NCBI RefSeq assembly: GCF_034932185.1
Contig: NZ_JAYGHW010000008.1
Span: 14,058-78,057 of the forward strand
Source of the DNA: Spirulina sp034932185
GTDB lineage: Bacteria; Cyanobacteriota; Cyanobacteriia; Cyanobacteriales; Spirulinaceae
Direction of reading: 5' to 3'
Length of the DNA: 64,000 nucleotides
This document shows, piece after piece, positions 15,755 to 24,166 of the stretch (positions are counted from its first letter, which is position 1; every line of letters begins with the position of its first letter). Under the pieces are notes generated by a model. That model saw only the letters and a program-made list of their open reading frames with translations, was not told where the DNA came from and did not search any database. A program made the translations under genes and the position numbers.

Positions 15755-16954
15755 CTAGATATTATTCTTTAGAAAGTATCCTATTGCTACCTTTCCTAAT
15801 CCATGGGTTGTAGCTGCATTTGCTGTTGCAGACAAAACAATCCCTACACCTGGAATAAGTTTGAGGCCAACGTCAGTAATACCAGCAATACCCAAAGCAC
15901 CAACACCTAGAAAGTTTTCAATGGTTTTCTCTGAAAAATCATATCCACCAAGCCAAGCAATATAGCCCACCATAAAAGCTTGTAAACTTCCAACCATTGG
16001 AGCCGATATTCCGGGAATAGGGTTACTAGATGCTATTGCTGCAATGGCTGCACAACAGTTTACAATCTGATTTGCTGCATTCAAACGGAACTCTTTCAGA
16101 TTGGAAATTCTGGCAATTCCCATCTTAGCTTCTTGTCCAGTACAATGAATCATTGCTTCAATCAATTGATCGATATTCCATCTCTCATCTGTATCTGGTA
16201 TAGGAAATCCGTTTTTAATATCTTCAAACTCTACATAGCTGCATACTGGAATCACATCCACTGGTTTTAAAATTTGATTTTGCTGTAAATGTCCGTACAA
16301 ATCATCTCTTGCTTCTTTAATATTTTTTCTTTTGCGTGAATCGGGATCATGAAGTCCTTGTGTAGGATTTATTCTATCAGCTTGCGTTAAAACACCTAAA
16401 ACGGGAACTTTTAAATGATGACAGTTGAATATATGCTTCACAATACGTTCAGCATTTTCTACATTTGCACGAATTCCAGCATTAACAGAATGAGCCGGAT
16501 GCACGAAGAGAATAACATCAGGATAATTCTTCTTAACTGCATTCAAAATACTCTGAAATGATTGATTCATTGTATTTTCTCCTTGGAAGGCTTCCATTGC
16601 TTGAAAACCTTCTGTATCAAGAATCTGAAATAAACTGACTCCGTTGTGATAATAATCTTTCCACTCAGCTGCAACGGGTTGAGGTCTTACTGCACTAACC
16701 TTTGTTACATACAAATTGCAAATTGCATTAATCAAGGAAGACTTGCCAGAATTGGTTATACCGATAACCATAATTCGAGGTGGGCGGTATGATTGAATTG
16801 CACTACGAAGATTGTTTAAGCTTTCACAAATTTCCGCCTTTTGTGGTATAAAATCCGGTAATTTCTCAATAAACTTGGATATATCTTTAACGATAGATTC
16901 CAGACTTTGTAGTGATTGCTCTGAACTTTTCGGTGATTGCTCTGATGTTGACAT
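15755..16954 (-). CDS. P-loop GTPase with DUF697-like C-terminal domain
   Basis: A 399-residue Era/dynamin-like GTPase. An acidic helical lead (1-58) is followed by G1 G-I-T-N-S-G-K-S at 65-72, G3 D-T-E-G near 113-116 and G4 T-Q-A-D near 190-193. The last 120 residues hold hydrophobic, glycine-rich helices (I-P-G-I-S-A-P-M-V-G-S-L-Q-A-F-M-V near 314-330 and L-K-L-I-P-G-V-G-I-V-L near 366-376) resembling the DUF697 membrane-interacting region. This points to a membrane-associated GTPase of unknown task. Codon use is AT-rich like its neighbours and unlike the flanking core genes, suggesting acquired DNA. Confidence 0.82.
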   Translation of the reverse strand: MSTSEQSPKSSEQSLQSLESIVKDISKFIEKLPDFIPQKAEICESLNNLRSAIQSYRPPRIMVIGITNSGKSSLINAICNLYVTKVSAVRPQPVAAEWKDYYHNGVSLFQILDTEGFQAMEAFQGENTMNQSFQSILNAVKKNYPDVILFVHPAHSVNAGIRANVENAERIVKHIFNCHHLKVPVLGVLTQADRINPTQGLHDPDSRKRKNIKEARDDLYGHLQQNQILKPVDVIPVCSYVEFEDIKNGFPIPDTDERWNIDQLIEAMIHCTGQEAKMGIARISNLKEFRLNAANQIVNCCAAIAAIASSNPIPGISAPMVGSLQAFMVGYIAWLGGYDFSEKTIENFLGVGALGIAGITDVGLKLIPGVGIVLSATANAATTHGLGKVAIGYFLKNNI

Positions 16955-17083
16955 GGCTCAGTTTTATCTTGATGGGACAAGAGACAAATTGACATACCCT
17001 AGAATGCGTATGCTGATCAAAAATACTGACAAAAGGGCTTGTCTTGATGAATAGAAAAGCCCTTTGAAAATCACTGCTTTTAA

Positions 17084-17599
17084 TTAATAAAACGGGCGTA
17101 ATTGTGATTCATGAATCCATCCACCACCAAAACTGTAAGTGGAAAACCAACCATTTTGAGATTCTGGATAGACAGGAATGACTATCATTTCTGTAACTGT
17201 AAAAATCACATTTCCATTGGGCTGATTACGCACATTAGAAGGTGGGTCAAAAACCAACATATATCCTGTATCTTCAGCATCTTGATCACGCCACCGTGCC
17301 GAACAAACAATACTTAACATATTGCGAGTGGCTTGTGATTGAGGTTTATGTGTTGACCCGCCAGAATACCATTCTCCTTTGCCACAGTGAGCATCCGCAG
17401 CAAAACGAGTTCGACCTAAATAGTAGGTAAATCCAACCCATGCTGAGGCACTATTTCGGCCATTCATTGAAACTGAACTACCATCTAAGATGATAGGCTG
17501 ACCTGTTGAAGCAGGGCCAAGATTGTACATTTCAGCATTGGAACTTTGAGCAAAAAATGTACACAATGCAACGCTGATACCCAAGACAACTTTTTTCAT
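17084..17599 (-). CDS. Exported protein with SH3-like C-terminus
   Basis: From ATG 17599 the protein has 171 residues. The start is fixed by GGAGG six bases upstream and by a classical signal peptide (M-K-K-V-V-L-G-I-S-V-A-L-C-T-F-F-A-Q-S-S then N-A) with cleavage after A-22. The mature part has two cysteines (D-A-H-C-G and I-V-C-S) that could form a disulfide, and a C-terminal segment (N-V-R-N-Q-P-N-G near 124-131, G-W-I-H-E-S-Q-L near 160-167) like a bacterial SH3 domain, often a wall- or surface-binding module. No enzyme domain is visible. AT-rich, and part of the accessory patch. Confidence 0.7.
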   Translation of the reverse strand: MKKVVLGISVALCTFFAQSSNAEMYNLGPASTGQPIILDGSSVSMNGRNSASAWVGFTYYLGRTRFAADAHCGKGEWYSGGSTHKPQSQATRNMLSIVCSARWRDQDAEDTGYMLVFDPPSNVRNQPNGNVIFTVTEMIVIPVYPESQNGWFSTYSFGGGWIHESQLRPFY

Positions 17600-18058
17600 T
17601 GTTCCTCCCATGATACAACAATAGGATACACAAGTTAATTCAAAACATTTTTGAATTAACTTTATTGATATTTCAATCTCACGATAACATAAGCAATTTT
17701 TTTGGAGTTCAGATGTTATTGATTTGTTACAAATGCAAGGTTGTATAAATGTAAACAAAGTATTAAGTTAAACAAAGTAGGATGAGTTTTTGTTGATTGA
17801 TGCTTGAAGATGTATACTTTGCTACAGATCAAGGAAACTTTGATTTCCGAAAGCTTTGAAATTTCGTAACATCAGATTTTTCCCTTCAGACTCAGAAAAC
17901 CGGTAAGATATTGACTTGACTCTTAACCTGCTATCTCTTTAGAAAGATAATTCTAATCGTAATTCAATCACACACTCAAGGCACAGCCGGAGGAATCGCT
18001 TCTAACATTCATCGCATCATTCACTCCCATCGCCCCCACCCCTCAACCTGGCTCAACC
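17600..18058. other. 459-bp intergenic region between divergent genes
   Basis: AT-rich DNA between the exported-protein gene (minus) and the Spx/ArsC-like gene (plus), so it should hold two divergent promoters. TTGACTTGACT near 17911-17922 is a -35-like element on the plus strand, but a matching -10 is not convincing. The minus-strand frame extends upstream of 17599 without coding character. No RNA gene or repeat was recognised. Confidence 0.5.
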
Positions 18059-18409
18059 ATGCTCACCCTCTACGGTATTCCCCACTGCGGCACTTGCAAA
18101 AAAGCGATCGCCTGGCTCAATGATCACAACATCCCCCACACATTTATCAACGTCAAAACCGACCCCCCCAACGCCGAATTAATCACCACTTGGGTGGGTC
18201 AATTGGGGAACAAACCCCTCCGTAACACCTCCGGCCAGTCCTACCGCGCCCTCGGCCCCGAACGACAGGATTGGAGCGATGCACAATGGATCGCCGCCTT
18301 TGCGTCCGATGCCATGCTCCTCAAACGGCCCATCTTCATCAAAGACGGTAACGCCGTCCTCACCGGCTTCCGCAAATCCGAAAGCGACCTCCTCGCCCTC
18401 CTCACCTAA
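18059..18409 (+). CDS. Spx/ArsC (YffB-like) thioredoxin-fold protein
   Basis: A 116-residue ArsC-family protein with Cys10-x2-Cys13 in G-I-P-H-C-G-T-C-K-K at the start of the first helix and the family motif L-L-K-R-P-I near 88-93. The family includes arsenate reductases, the Gram-positive transcription regulator Spx and uncharacterised YffB proteins. The CxxC placement matches Spx/MgsR annotation, but the RNA polymerase contacts of Spx cannot be assumed in a cyanobacterium. It stands alone before secG. Confidence 0.85.
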   Translation: MLTLYGIPHCGTCKKAIAWLNDHNIPHTFINVKTDPPNAELITTWVGQLGNKPLRNTSGQSYRALGPERQDWSDAQWIAAFASDAMLLKRPIFIKDGNAVLTGFRKSESDLLALLT

Positions 18410-18498
18410 CTTCCCACTTCCCACTTCCTACTCCCCACCCCTCATCTTGGGTTAAGCTAAAAGATCGGTAATCCCAAATTTATTGACTCAAGCTCATT

Positions 18499-18840
18499 AT
18501 GGATGTTACATCGATTGTCCAAACCGTTTGGGCAGCATCGGCTTTATTCTTGATCATTCTCGTCATTCTCCATAGTCCCAAAGGCGATGGCATCGGCGGC
18601 ATTGGCGGCCAGGCTCAACTCTTTACCAGTGCGAAAACCGCCGAAACCACCCTTAACCGGATCACTTGGCTCCTGAGTGTGATTTTTATGAGCTTGAGTG
18701 TGATCCTGGCAGCGGGTTGGCTCGGAACCCCGAACATTGAAGCCGCTCCCTCTGCCCCTTTGATTGAGCAAACAGTTCCCGGTGGGCAATCAATCCCCAC
18801 GGATTTGCCCGGTACACCGGAATCGATTCCGGCGGAATAG
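18499..18840 (+). CDS. secG: Preprotein translocase subunit SecG
   Basis: A 113-residue membrane protein with two helices (residues 6-25 and 55-74) separated by the glycine-rich cytoplasmic loop typical of SecG (G-D-G-I-G-G-I-G-G-Q-A-Q-L-F near 30-43). A Pro-rich tail follows. SecG assists SecYEG in protein export across plasma and thylakoid membranes. ATG 18499 is the natural start. The metzincin gene begins 4 bp after its stop, and mutL follows that, forming a secG-protease-mutL run. Confidence 0.93.
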   Translation: MDVTSIVQTVWAASALFLIILVILHSPKGDGIGGIGGQAQLFTSAKTAETTLNRITWLLSVIFMSLSVILAAGWLGTPNIEAAPSAPLIEQTVPGGQSIPTDLPGTPESIPAE

Positions 18841-18844
18841 GCTG

Positions 18845-19558
18845 ATGCGGGGGCAATGGTTATGGGGAGGGGCGATCGCCCTTCTCCTTTGGCTCATCCC
18901 TGGCCCCGTCATCGGGGCCAACTTACCCCCCTTGCATCCCCATCCCCTCCCTTCCTTGTTTCAGTCCTTCACGACAGCGGAAGGAGAGGACTATTTTGCG
19001 GCCCTCGAATCAACCCCCTTGGGGGCGTTGGTGTGGTCAGATTTTCCGATTACCGTTGGCTTTGATCTCGCTGGGGAAAACCCCGATCAGGCTCAGGCTT
19101 GGTTAGTGGCGGTGCGTCAAGGTTTAGAGGATTGGCGGCGATATATTCCCCTTGTGGAAACAGCGGATCTGGAAAATGCCGATATTGTTGTGGTGCGATC
19201 GCGCCCCCCCCGCCAAATCACCATTGATCGCCAAGCTGGCCGCCTCAACATTCCCGCCGCCCAACATGGCCAAGCCCGTTATCAGGTCTATCTCACCCCC
19301 ACTGATCCCCCCCGCCTCGCCCATCGCTTCACCGTCTATATCAGCCCCCATCAAGGCCAACGGCAAACCGCTGGCACGGCCCGCCATGAGTTCGGCCATG
19401 CTTTGGGGATCTGGGGCCATAGCCCCAACCGCGAAGATGTTCTCTATGAAACCCAAGTGAGCAATCCCCCCCCCATTTCCCAACGGGATCTCAACACATT
19501 AAAACGGGTTTACCAACAGCCCACCCGCCTCGGTTGGCCTCTCACCCCCCGCCAGTAA
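18845..19558 (+). CDS. Exported metzincin-type zinc peptidase
   Basis: A 237-residue protein from ATG 18845, 4 bp after secG. An N-terminal hydrophobic signal segment (residues 5-24, ending V-I-G-A) indicates export. The zinc site is H-E-F-G-H-A-L-G-I-W-G-H near 181-192, the H-E-x-x-H-x-x-G-x-x-H pattern of matrixins and other metzincins. The Met-turn position just after reads D-V-L-Y, with Leu in place of the expected Met. The N-terminal half (V-G-F-D-L near 57-61, then W-R-R-Y-I-P-L-V-E near 91-99) fits the beta-sheet of this fold. Its stop overlaps the mutL start (TAATG). Confidence 0.85.
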   Translation: MRGQWLWGGAIALLLWLIPGPVIGANLPPLHPHPLPSLFQSFTTAEGEDYFAALESTPLGALVWSDFPITVGFDLAGENPDQAQAWLVAVRQGLEDWRRYIPLVETADLENADIVVVRSRPPRQITIDRQAGRLNIPAAQHGQARYQVYLTPTDPPRLAHRFTVYISPHQGQRQTAGTARHEFGHALGIWGHSPNREDVLYETQVSNPPPISQRDLNTLKRVYQQPTRLGWPLTPRQ

Positions 19559-21219
19559 TGGCTACGATTCAACCCCTCCCCCCCGATGTTATTCAGATCA
19601 TTGCCGCTGGTGAAGTGATCGATTCTTTGGCGGCGGTGGTGCGGGAATTGGCAGAAAATGCCCTCGATGCGGGAGGGCAACGGGTGGCGATCGCCCTTTC
19701 CCCCACGGCTTGGCGGGTGGAGGTGGCGGACGATGGCCAGGGCATGAATCCCGATAATCTCCGCCATTGCGCCCAACCCCACACGACGAGCAAAATCCAC
19801 ACGACAGCGGATCTGTGGAAAATTACCAGTTTGGGCTTTCGGGGCGAGGCGCTCCATAGTATTGCCCAATTGGCAAATTTAACGATCCGCAGTCGTTGCC
19901 AGGGGTTGGGGGGCGGCTGGCAGGCCAGCTATAGCCACAAAGGGGAAGTGCAAAACTTGGAACCTGTGGCCCTGGCCCCTGGTACGGTGATCACCGTTGG
20001 CGATCTGTTTGGCAATATTCCAGTACGGCGGCAGGGGTTGCCGTCGGTGGCCCAACAGTTGAAGGAAATTCAAACCCTGATCCACCATTTAGCCCTCTGC
20101 CATCCCCGCATTCATTGGAGCGTTGCGGTGGAAGAAAAATCTTGGTTGACGGTGTTGCCGAGGGCAACGGTGCAGGGGATTGTGCCGCAACTGTTGCGGC
20201 GCGTGCAGGAGCCGGATCTGGCCTATTGGGCAGAGGATGAAGAAATTGAGTTGCTGTTGGGGTTGCCCGATCGTTGCCATCGTCGCCGCCCCGATTGGCT
20301 CAAGGTGGCCATCAATGGCCGGGTGGTGCGATCGCCCGCCCTAGAGCAAACCCTACTGGCTAGTTTGAGCCGCACCCTCCCCCGCGATCGCTATCCCCTC
20401 GCTTTCCTTCACCTCCACCTCCCCCCCGAACAAATCGACTGGAACCGTCACCCCGCCAAAAGCGAGGTTTATTTACACCATTTGGATCAATGGCGCGATC
20501 GCGTTGCCCAAGGGGTCGATCAAGCCCTCCGCCTTAGCCCCCTGGAATTGCAAACCCAGGGTCAGGATCAACGGTTAGGAACGTTACTCAAAACAGCGGA
20601 AACCCAAGGAGCCTATACGTTAGATCGCCGGATTAATCCCTTAACGGCCCAACCCTTGGGGCCGCTCAATTTGCGCGTCGTGGCTCAGGTCAATCAAACC
20701 TATATTGTCGCGGAGCATGACCATGGCCTGTGGTTGATTGAGCAACATATTGCCCATGAGCGGGTGTTGTTTGAGCAGTTGCAACAGGCTTGGGAATTGG
20801 TGGAGTTGGATCCCCCGATTTTGTTGCCGGGATTGGGCGATCGCGCCATTGCTCAATTGCAACGGTTAGGGATTACCGTTGATGCCTTTGGGGAAAATCT
20901 GTGGGCCGTGCGCCAGATTCCTGCGCTTTTGGCAGGGGGCGATGGGTGCGCTATCGCGAATCGCACTGATGCCTTGCTGGAATTGAGCCGGGGGGGAGAT
21001 TTAGAAACCGCCCAGGTGGCCACCGCCTGCCGCAGCGCGATCCGCAACGGCATCCCCTTGACATTGCCAGAAATGCAAACCCTCGTAGATCAATGGCAAC
21101 AAACCCGCAACCCCCGCACCTGCCCCCATGGCCGCCCCATTTATCTGCCCCTAGAAGAGGCTAATCTCGCCCGCTTTTTCCGCCGCCATTGGGTGATTGG
21201 CAAAAGCCATGGACTCTAA
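19558..21219 (+). CDS. mutL: DNA mismatch repair protein MutL
   Basis: A 553-residue MutL. The GHKL ATPase motifs are intact: E-L-A-E-N-A-L-D-A-G near 31-40, D-D-G-Q-G-M near 61-66 and G-F-R-G-E-A-L near 99-105. The C-terminal dimerisation/endonuclease domain carries E-Q-H-I-A-H-E-R-V-L-F-E, where the usual motif begins D-Q-H-A, plus A-C-R-S-A-I and C-P-H-G-R-P. Nicking activity is therefore uncertain. ATG 19558 overlaps the protease stop by one base; longer starts at 19534 are inside the upstream gene and lack family residues. Confidence 0.96.
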   Translation: MATIQPLPPDVIQIIAAGEVIDSLAAVVRELAENALDAGGQRVAIALSPTAWRVEVADDGQGMNPDNLRHCAQPHTTSKIHTTADLWKITSLGFRGEALHSIAQLANLTIRSRCQGLGGGWQASYSHKGEVQNLEPVALAPGTVITVGDLFGNIPVRRQGLPSVAQQLKEIQTLIHHLALCHPRIHWSVAVEEKSWLTVLPRATVQGIVPQLLRRVQEPDLAYWAEDEEIELLLGLPDRCHRRRPDWLKVAINGRVVRSPALEQTLLASLSRTLPRDRYPLAFLHLHLPPEQIDWNRHPAKSEVYLHHLDQWRDRVAQGVDQALRLSPLELQTQGQDQRLGTLLKTAETQGAYTLDRRINPLTAQPLGPLNLRVVAQVNQTYIVAEHDHGLWLIEQHIAHERVLFEQLQQAWELVELDPPILLPGLGDRAIAQLQRLGITVDAFGENLWAVRQIPALLAGGDGCAIANRTDALLELSRGGDLETAQVATACRSAIRNGIPLTLPEMQTLVDQWQQTRNPRTCPHGRPIYLPLEEANLARFFRRHWVIGKSHGL

Positions 21220-21363
21220 TTCAAAGTCCCTCGCCCTTCCTGGGAGAGGGATTTAGGGTGAGGGCAAAAGCCACGGACTGTGAGCATACCCCAGGACTAT
21301 TTTTAGAATCTGCGGAGGGGCGAAAAATTTTTCGCCCCTACACCACTAAATTTTTCGCCCCTA
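21218..21363. repeat. Two interspersed repeat types after mutL
   Basis: 21218-21264 carries ATTCAAAGTCCC, then a GGGAGAGGGATTTAGGGTGA block also found at 31029-31121. 21317-21363 holds the palindrome GGGCGAAAAATTTTTCGCCC followed by CTACACCA and a second half-copy (AAATTTTTCGCCCCTACACC). Both lie between mutL and tpiA; 21364-21475 is the likely tpiA promoter region, with nothing else seen. Confidence 0.8.
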
Positions 21364-21475
21364 CACCACTTCTCTCGATCCGCTTTCCGCTTCATGATTA
21401 ACAAATTCCCTAGCGAGAAGATCCCCTCAGGCCGTAGACTAAAAAGATTGTCAATCCAACCCTACCTGTTAAGCT

Positions 21476-22201
21476 GTGCGCAAAATTTTGATCGCGGGAA
21501 ACTGGAAAATGTATAAAACTCAGGCAGAAGCGAAAGCGTTTCTCCAGAGCTTTTTACCCCACGTAGAAAACACCGATCCGGCACGGGGGATTATTCTCTG
21601 CTCACCCTTTACGGCCCTTGATCCCATGTCCCAAAATCTCCACGGGAGCCGGGTGCGGTTAGGGGCGCAAAATATCCATTGGGAAGAAGTGGGGGCCTAT
21701 ACCGGCGAAGTTTCCGGTGTGATGCTGAAAGAAATTGGGGTGAGTTATGTGATCGTCGGCCACAGTGAGCGGCGACAGTATTTTGGCGAAACCGATGAGA
21801 CGGTGAATTTGCGTCTCAAGGCGGCGCAGCAGTATGCGATTACGCCGATCCTCTGTGTGGGGGAAACGAAGGCCCAACGGGATGCCGGGGAAACGGAAGC
21901 GGTGATCCTCGCTCAACTGAAGGCAGATTTGGTGGGGGTGGATCAAAGCAATTTGGTGATTGCCTATGAGCCGATTTGGGCGATCGGCACGGGGGACACC
22001 TGCGAAGCGACGGAGGCCAATCGGGTGATTGGGTTGATTCGTGCTCAGTTGGACAATCCCGATGTGCCAATTCAGTATGGCGGTTCGGTGAAGCCGAGTA
22101 ATGTGGATGAAATTATGGCCCAGCCCGAAATTGACGGGGCGTTAGTGGGGGGCGCAAGTTTGGAAGCGGGGGATTTTGCCCGGATTGTTAACTACGAATA
22201 A
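21476..22201 (+). CDS. tpiA: Triosephosphate isomerase
   Basis: Interconverts dihydroxyacetone phosphate and glyceraldehyde 3-phosphate in glycolysis and the Calvin cycle. The 241 residues form a complete TIM barrel: N-W-K-M near 9-12 with the substrate Lys, V-G-H-S-E-R-R near 91-97 with the catalytic His, A-Y-E-P-I-W-A-I-G-T-G near 161-171 with the catalytic Glu and flexible loop, and Y-G-G-S-V near 200-204. The start is GTG 21476; there is no in-frame ATG nearby and the family begins (M)R-K-x-I-A-G-N-W-K. Confidence 0.98.
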   Translation: MRKILIAGNWKMYKTQAEAKAFLQSFLPHVENTDPARGIILCSPFTALDPMSQNLHGSRVRLGAQNIHWEEVGAYTGEVSGVMLKEIGVSYVIVGHSERRQYFGETDETVNLRLKAAQQYAITPILCVGETKAQRDAGETEAVILAQLKADLVGVDQSNLVIAYEPIWAIGTGDTCEATEANRVIGLIRAQLDNPDVPIQYGGSVKPSNVDEIMAQPEIDGALVGGASLEAGDFARIVNYE

Positions 22202-22203
22202 AA

Positions 22204-22361
22204 GATCCCCCCGGCTACGCCGACCCCCTTAAAAAGGGGGTTAAATTTTCCTCGTTACTTGGCTCTGCCAAGTAACGCCCCTCGGAGGCTCTGCCTCCCT
22301 TGTTTAACCGGCGGCAGAGCCGCCCAAGGCCCGTGCCACGGCAGAGCCATGGCACGAGAGG
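22204..22361. repeat. G/C-run palindrome plus GGCTCTGCC-module repeat, copy 2
   Basis: 22204-22240 is GATCCCCCCGGCTACGCCGA followed by CCCCCTTAAAAAGGGGG, seen again at 24167, 30186 and 59279. 22250-22361 is the second copy of the GGCTCTGCC repeat of 1718-1863, with the same TTGGCTCTGCCAA and GGAGGCTCTGCCTCC palindromes and GCCATGGCACGAG end. Together they fill the tpiA-folP gap and open a false frame into folP. Confidence 0.85.
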
Positions 22362-22384
22362 ATACTATTTATTCACGATTCATC

Positions 22385-23257
22385 ATGACTGATACACGTG
22401 GATTAACGCCGTTGATGATGGGCGATCGCCTTTTTGCTTGGGGCGATCGCACCTATATCATGGGCATTCTCAATGTCACCCCCGACAGCTTTAGCGATGG
22501 GGGTCAATTCAACGCCCCTGATCAAGCCATGGCCCAAGTGGCGCAGATGGTGGCCGCTGGCGTGGATATTATCGATGTGGGGGGGCAATCGACGCGGCCC
22601 GGTGCGGTGGAAATCAGCCTTACAGAGGAACTAGATCGCACGATCCCGATCATCGAGCAGATCCGCGCCCAATATTCCACCCCCATCTCCATCGACACCA
22701 CCCGCGCCGCTGTTGCTGAGGCAGCGGTAGCAGCGGGGGCGAATTTAATTAACGATATTTCCGGCGGCACATTTGATCCGGAAATGTTCCCCACCGTCGC
22801 CCGCCTCGGCGTTCCCTATGTGCTGATGCACATTCGAGGCACACCGGCCACGATGCAAACCCTGACGGATTATCAAGATTTAATCGGCGAAATCACCACT
22901 TTTTTTCAAACCCAGATCGATTTAGCTGTACAGGCAGGGGTGGAGCGATCGCACCTCATCCTTGACCCCGGCATTGGTTTCGCCAAAACCGCCCCCCAAA
23001 ATATTGAACTCCTGCACCGCCTCCGGGAATTCGACTCCCTCCGTTGCCCCCTGCTGATCGGCCCCTCCCGGAAAAGCTTCATCGGCCAGATCCTCAACCA
23101 ACCCGATCCCCAATTGCGGATTTGGGGGACAGCGGGGGCAGCAGGGGGGGCGATCGCCACCCGTTGCGATATTTTACGTGTCCATGATGTGGGGCCAATG
23201 GTGGAGGTGTGCCGCGTTGCCGATCAAATCCTGCGATCAACGCCACAAACTCCGTAA
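22385..23257 (+). CDS. folP: Dihydropteroate synthase
   Basis: Joins p-aminobenzoate to dihydropterin pyrophosphate in folate synthesis. About 290 residues with the two family signatures: M-G-I-L-N-V-T-P-D-S-F-S-D-G-G near 26-40 and V-G-G-Q-S-T-R-P-G-A near 67-76. The phosphate-binding G-P-S-R-K-S-F near 225-231 is present. ATG 22385 is taken as start; the frame continues upstream to 22259, but that part is translated repeat. Downstream, speE begins after 42 bp. Confidence 0.96.
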   Translation: MTDTRGLTPLMMGDRLFAWGDRTYIMGILNVTPDSFSDGGQFNAPDQAMAQVAQMVAAGVDIIDVGGQSTRPGAVEISLTEELDRTIPIIEQIRAQYSTPISIDTTRAAVAEAAVAAGANLINDISGGTFDPEMFPTVARLGVPYVLMHIRGTPATMQTLTDYQDLIGEITTFFQTQIDLAVQAGVERSHLILDPGIGFAKTAPQNIELLHRLREFDSLRCPLLIGPSRKSFIGQILNQPDPQLRIWGTAGAAGGAIATRCDILRVHDVGPMVEVCRVADQILRSTPQTP

Positions 23258-23299
23258 TAATGGTATTGACCTCGCGCTCTTTTTTTCCCGTGGGGAATC

Positions 23300-24166
23300 A
23301 TGATTATGACTGAGCTACAATCTTCGCTTTGGGCAATTGAAAAACACGATTTTCTGGAACTTCACTACCGCGCCACAAAACAACTGTTTGCGGCTCAAAG
23401 TCCCTTCCAACGGGTAGAGGTTTTTGATACAGAAAAATATGGCAAAATTCTCCTCAATGATGGCTATGTCATGCTCACTGAGGCCGATGAATTTATCTAC
23501 CACGATATGCTCGTCCATGTGCCGTTATTTGTCCATCCCCAACCGAAACGGGTATTAATTATTGGCGGTGGCGATGGCGGCACAGCACGGGAAGTTTTAC
23601 GCCATCCTGGTGTAGAGCGTTGTGTGATGGTGGAAATTGATCAAATGGTCGTGGATGCCTGCCGGGAACATATTCCCCAAACGGCCAAAATGCTCGATGA
23701 TCCCCGCCTGGATTTACAGATTGCCGATGGCGTGGAATATGTGGCACAAACCCCAGAAACCTTTGATGTGGTGTTAGTGGATTCCACCGATCCCATCGGG
23801 CCAGCAACGCCGTTATTTGGGGTTGATTTTTATCGCAATGTTAACCGCGTCTTAAACAATGATGGCATTGTGGTTTCCCAAGGAGAATCCCCCTTTTACT
23901 TTGCCGAAATGCAAAATAAATTGCTGATGGTCTTGCAGGAATGTTTCCCCATTGTACGGCTCTATAATTATTCAAACTTGGGGTATCCAGGAGGGCTATG
24001 GTCGTTCACCTTTGCAGCTAAATCCCTCGATCCCATCGCTGATTTTGATCCAGAAAGGGTGACGGCTTCGGGGTTGGAGTTTGAATATTACAATGCGGCT
24101 ATTCATCAAGCGGCCTTTGCGTTGCCTTCGTTTTTAGCGCGACGGCTGGCGGCATTGCAGGGGTGA
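23300..24166 (+). CDS. speE: Polyamine aminopropyltransferase (spermidine synthase)
   Basis: Transfers the aminopropyl group of decarboxylated S-adenosylmethionine to putrescine or a related amine. The 288 residues show the full Rossmann methyltransferase-like core: L-I-I-G-G-G-D-G-G-T-A-R-E near 87-99, M-V-E-I-D near 111-115 and the catalytic D-S-T-D-P-I-G-P-A near 163-171. Both ATG 23300 and ATG 23306 are possible starts. It follows folP closely and ends in a dense repeat block. In cyanobacteria the product may be spermidine or homospermidine-type; this is not decidable here. Confidence 0.95.
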   Translation: MIMTELQSSLWAIEKHDFLELHYRATKQLFAAQSPFQRVEVFDTEKYGKILLNDGYVMLTEADEFIYHDMLVHVPLFVHPQPKRVLIIGGGDGGTAREVLRHPGVERCVMVEIDQMVVDACREHIPQTAKMLDDPRLDLQIADGVEYVAQTPETFDVVLVDSTDPIGPATPLFGVDFYRNVNRVLNNDGIVVSQGESPFYFAEMQNKLLMVLQECFPIVRLYNYSNLGYPGGLWSFTFAAKSLDPIADFDPERVTASGLEFEYYNAAIHQAAFALPSFLARRLAALQG

